DNA of 19,685 bases, taken from Thoreauomyces humboldtii. Its lineage: Eukaryota; Chytridiomycota; Chytridiomycetes; Spizellomycetales; Powellomycetaceae. Numbering within the stretch: the stretch's first letter is position 1; each line of letters begins with the position of its first letter. Positions 19,338-19,685 of the stretch are shown piece by piece. Both the position numbers and the translations under genes were made by a program. The notes under the pieces were generated by a model. That model saw only the letters and a program-made list of their open reading frames with translations, had not been told where the DNA came from and searched no databases. The stretch lies in the NCBI GenBank assembly GCA_027596035.1, contig JADGJA010000402.1, positions 1 through 19,685 of the forward strand. The letters run 5' to 3'.

Positions 19338-19685
19338 ATGTCTTGGGTCGACGATCCCCGACAATGCAGCTGCCGAGGTTTCTCTACGAACTGCGTCACG
19401 AAATCTGAAGTAAGCGCCCACCGAGGGCTCGTACGAGCAATCGACTCATTCATTGCTGGAACCAGCCTACGTATTGAGGTATTCTACAACTTCGCGTGCT
19501 GGCACTCATCTGAATGCATGGCGTGTGCACATGCGCGGGGGTTCAGGGCTCAGGGAAGGCCCGGCAAGGATCTCGACAGGTCATTCCCACCGAAGCTTTT
19601 CGATAGAGGTGTTACTACAGTTACAAGTCTAAGTGCGCAATGCGGGACTTGCCAAACATCGTGTCTGAGTGAGGACGGGGGGGGG
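19338..19685 (+). CDS. Open frame running off the right edge, unknown, possibly partial gene
   Basis: From the ATG at 19338 the frame stays open for all 116 codons to the end of the window. The translation is Cys-rich at its start (MSWVDDPRQCSCRGFSTNC) and again later (CWHSSECMACAHARG, QCGTCQTSC), with no domain I recognise. A GTAAGC donor at 19410 and the run of G at the very end make other readings possible. Treat as tentative: it may be chance, or the first exon of a gene continuing outside. Confidence 0.25.
   Translation, partial: MSWVDDPRQCSCRGFSTNCVTKSEVSAHRGLVRAIDSFIAGTSLRIEVFYNFACWHSSECMACAHARGFRAQGRPGKDLDRSFPPKLFDRGVTTVTSLSAQCGTCQTSCLSEDGGG

Noticed and set aside
1..19685. Mobile element, CRISPR array, biosynthetic cluster or defence system
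   Set aside because: I found no transposase, reverse transcriptase, long terminal or tandem repeats, and no functional theme linking the genes beyond housekeeping roles.

Overview
The window looks like nuclear DNA of a fungus, most likely a basidiomycete (Agaricomycotina-like). Genes are closely packed on both strands and most are cut by many very short GT-AG introns of about 52-90 bases. Wherever I rebuilt a gene across its introns, the phases closed and the joined protein matched a known eukaryotic family. The class cannot be fixed from the sequence alone. I see no bacterial, viral, transposon or CRISPR material.

Layout, left to right. 1-484: non-coding, with a strong nested hairpin at 115-152. 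485-952 (+): small stand-alone AMPK-type glycogen-binding (CBM48-like) protein. 953-2211: gene-poor. 2212-3086 (-): orphan multi-pass membrane protein, 4 exons. 3087-3690: non-coding. 3691-7619 (-): SART3/Prp24-type U4/U6 snRNP recycling factor, 18 exons, 946 aa, with HAT repeats, three RRMs, an RGG box and a C-terminal Lsm-binding motif. 7620-8176: spacer. 8177-10222 (-): TUG/ASPSCR1/Ubx4-type UBX cofactor of Cdc48/p97, 5 exons, 589 aa. 10223-10622: shared divergent promoter. 10623-11694 (+): YMC1-like mitochondrial carrier, 3 exons, 313 aa. 11916-13210 (+): MRM1-type mitochondrial rRNA 2'-O-ribose methyltransferase, 5 exons, 338 aa. 13231-15385 (-): family-X DNA polymerase of the lambda/Pol4 type, 6 exons, 623 aa, with its stop codon only 20 bases from that of MRM1. 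15386-17150: an unresolved stretch with competing exon-like frames, an 11-T run and a CT-rich leader with two ACGCGT boxes. 17151-18896 (+): intronless 581-aa SAP-domain protein. 18897-19685: 3' region with a 7-bp hairpin and an open frame running off the right edge.

The genes do not form a pathway. They are housekeeping functions: spliceosome recycling, Cdc48 regulation, mitochondrial transport, mitochondrial rRNA modification and DNA end-joining/base-excision repair. The only arrangements that suggest shared control are the divergent pair TUG/YMC1-like, the tandem mitochondrial pair YMC1-like/MRM1, and the tightly convergent pair MRM1/Pol lambda. I found no convincing undescribed system. 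The parts least explained are 15.5-16.6 kb, the orphan membrane protein, and the right-edge frame.
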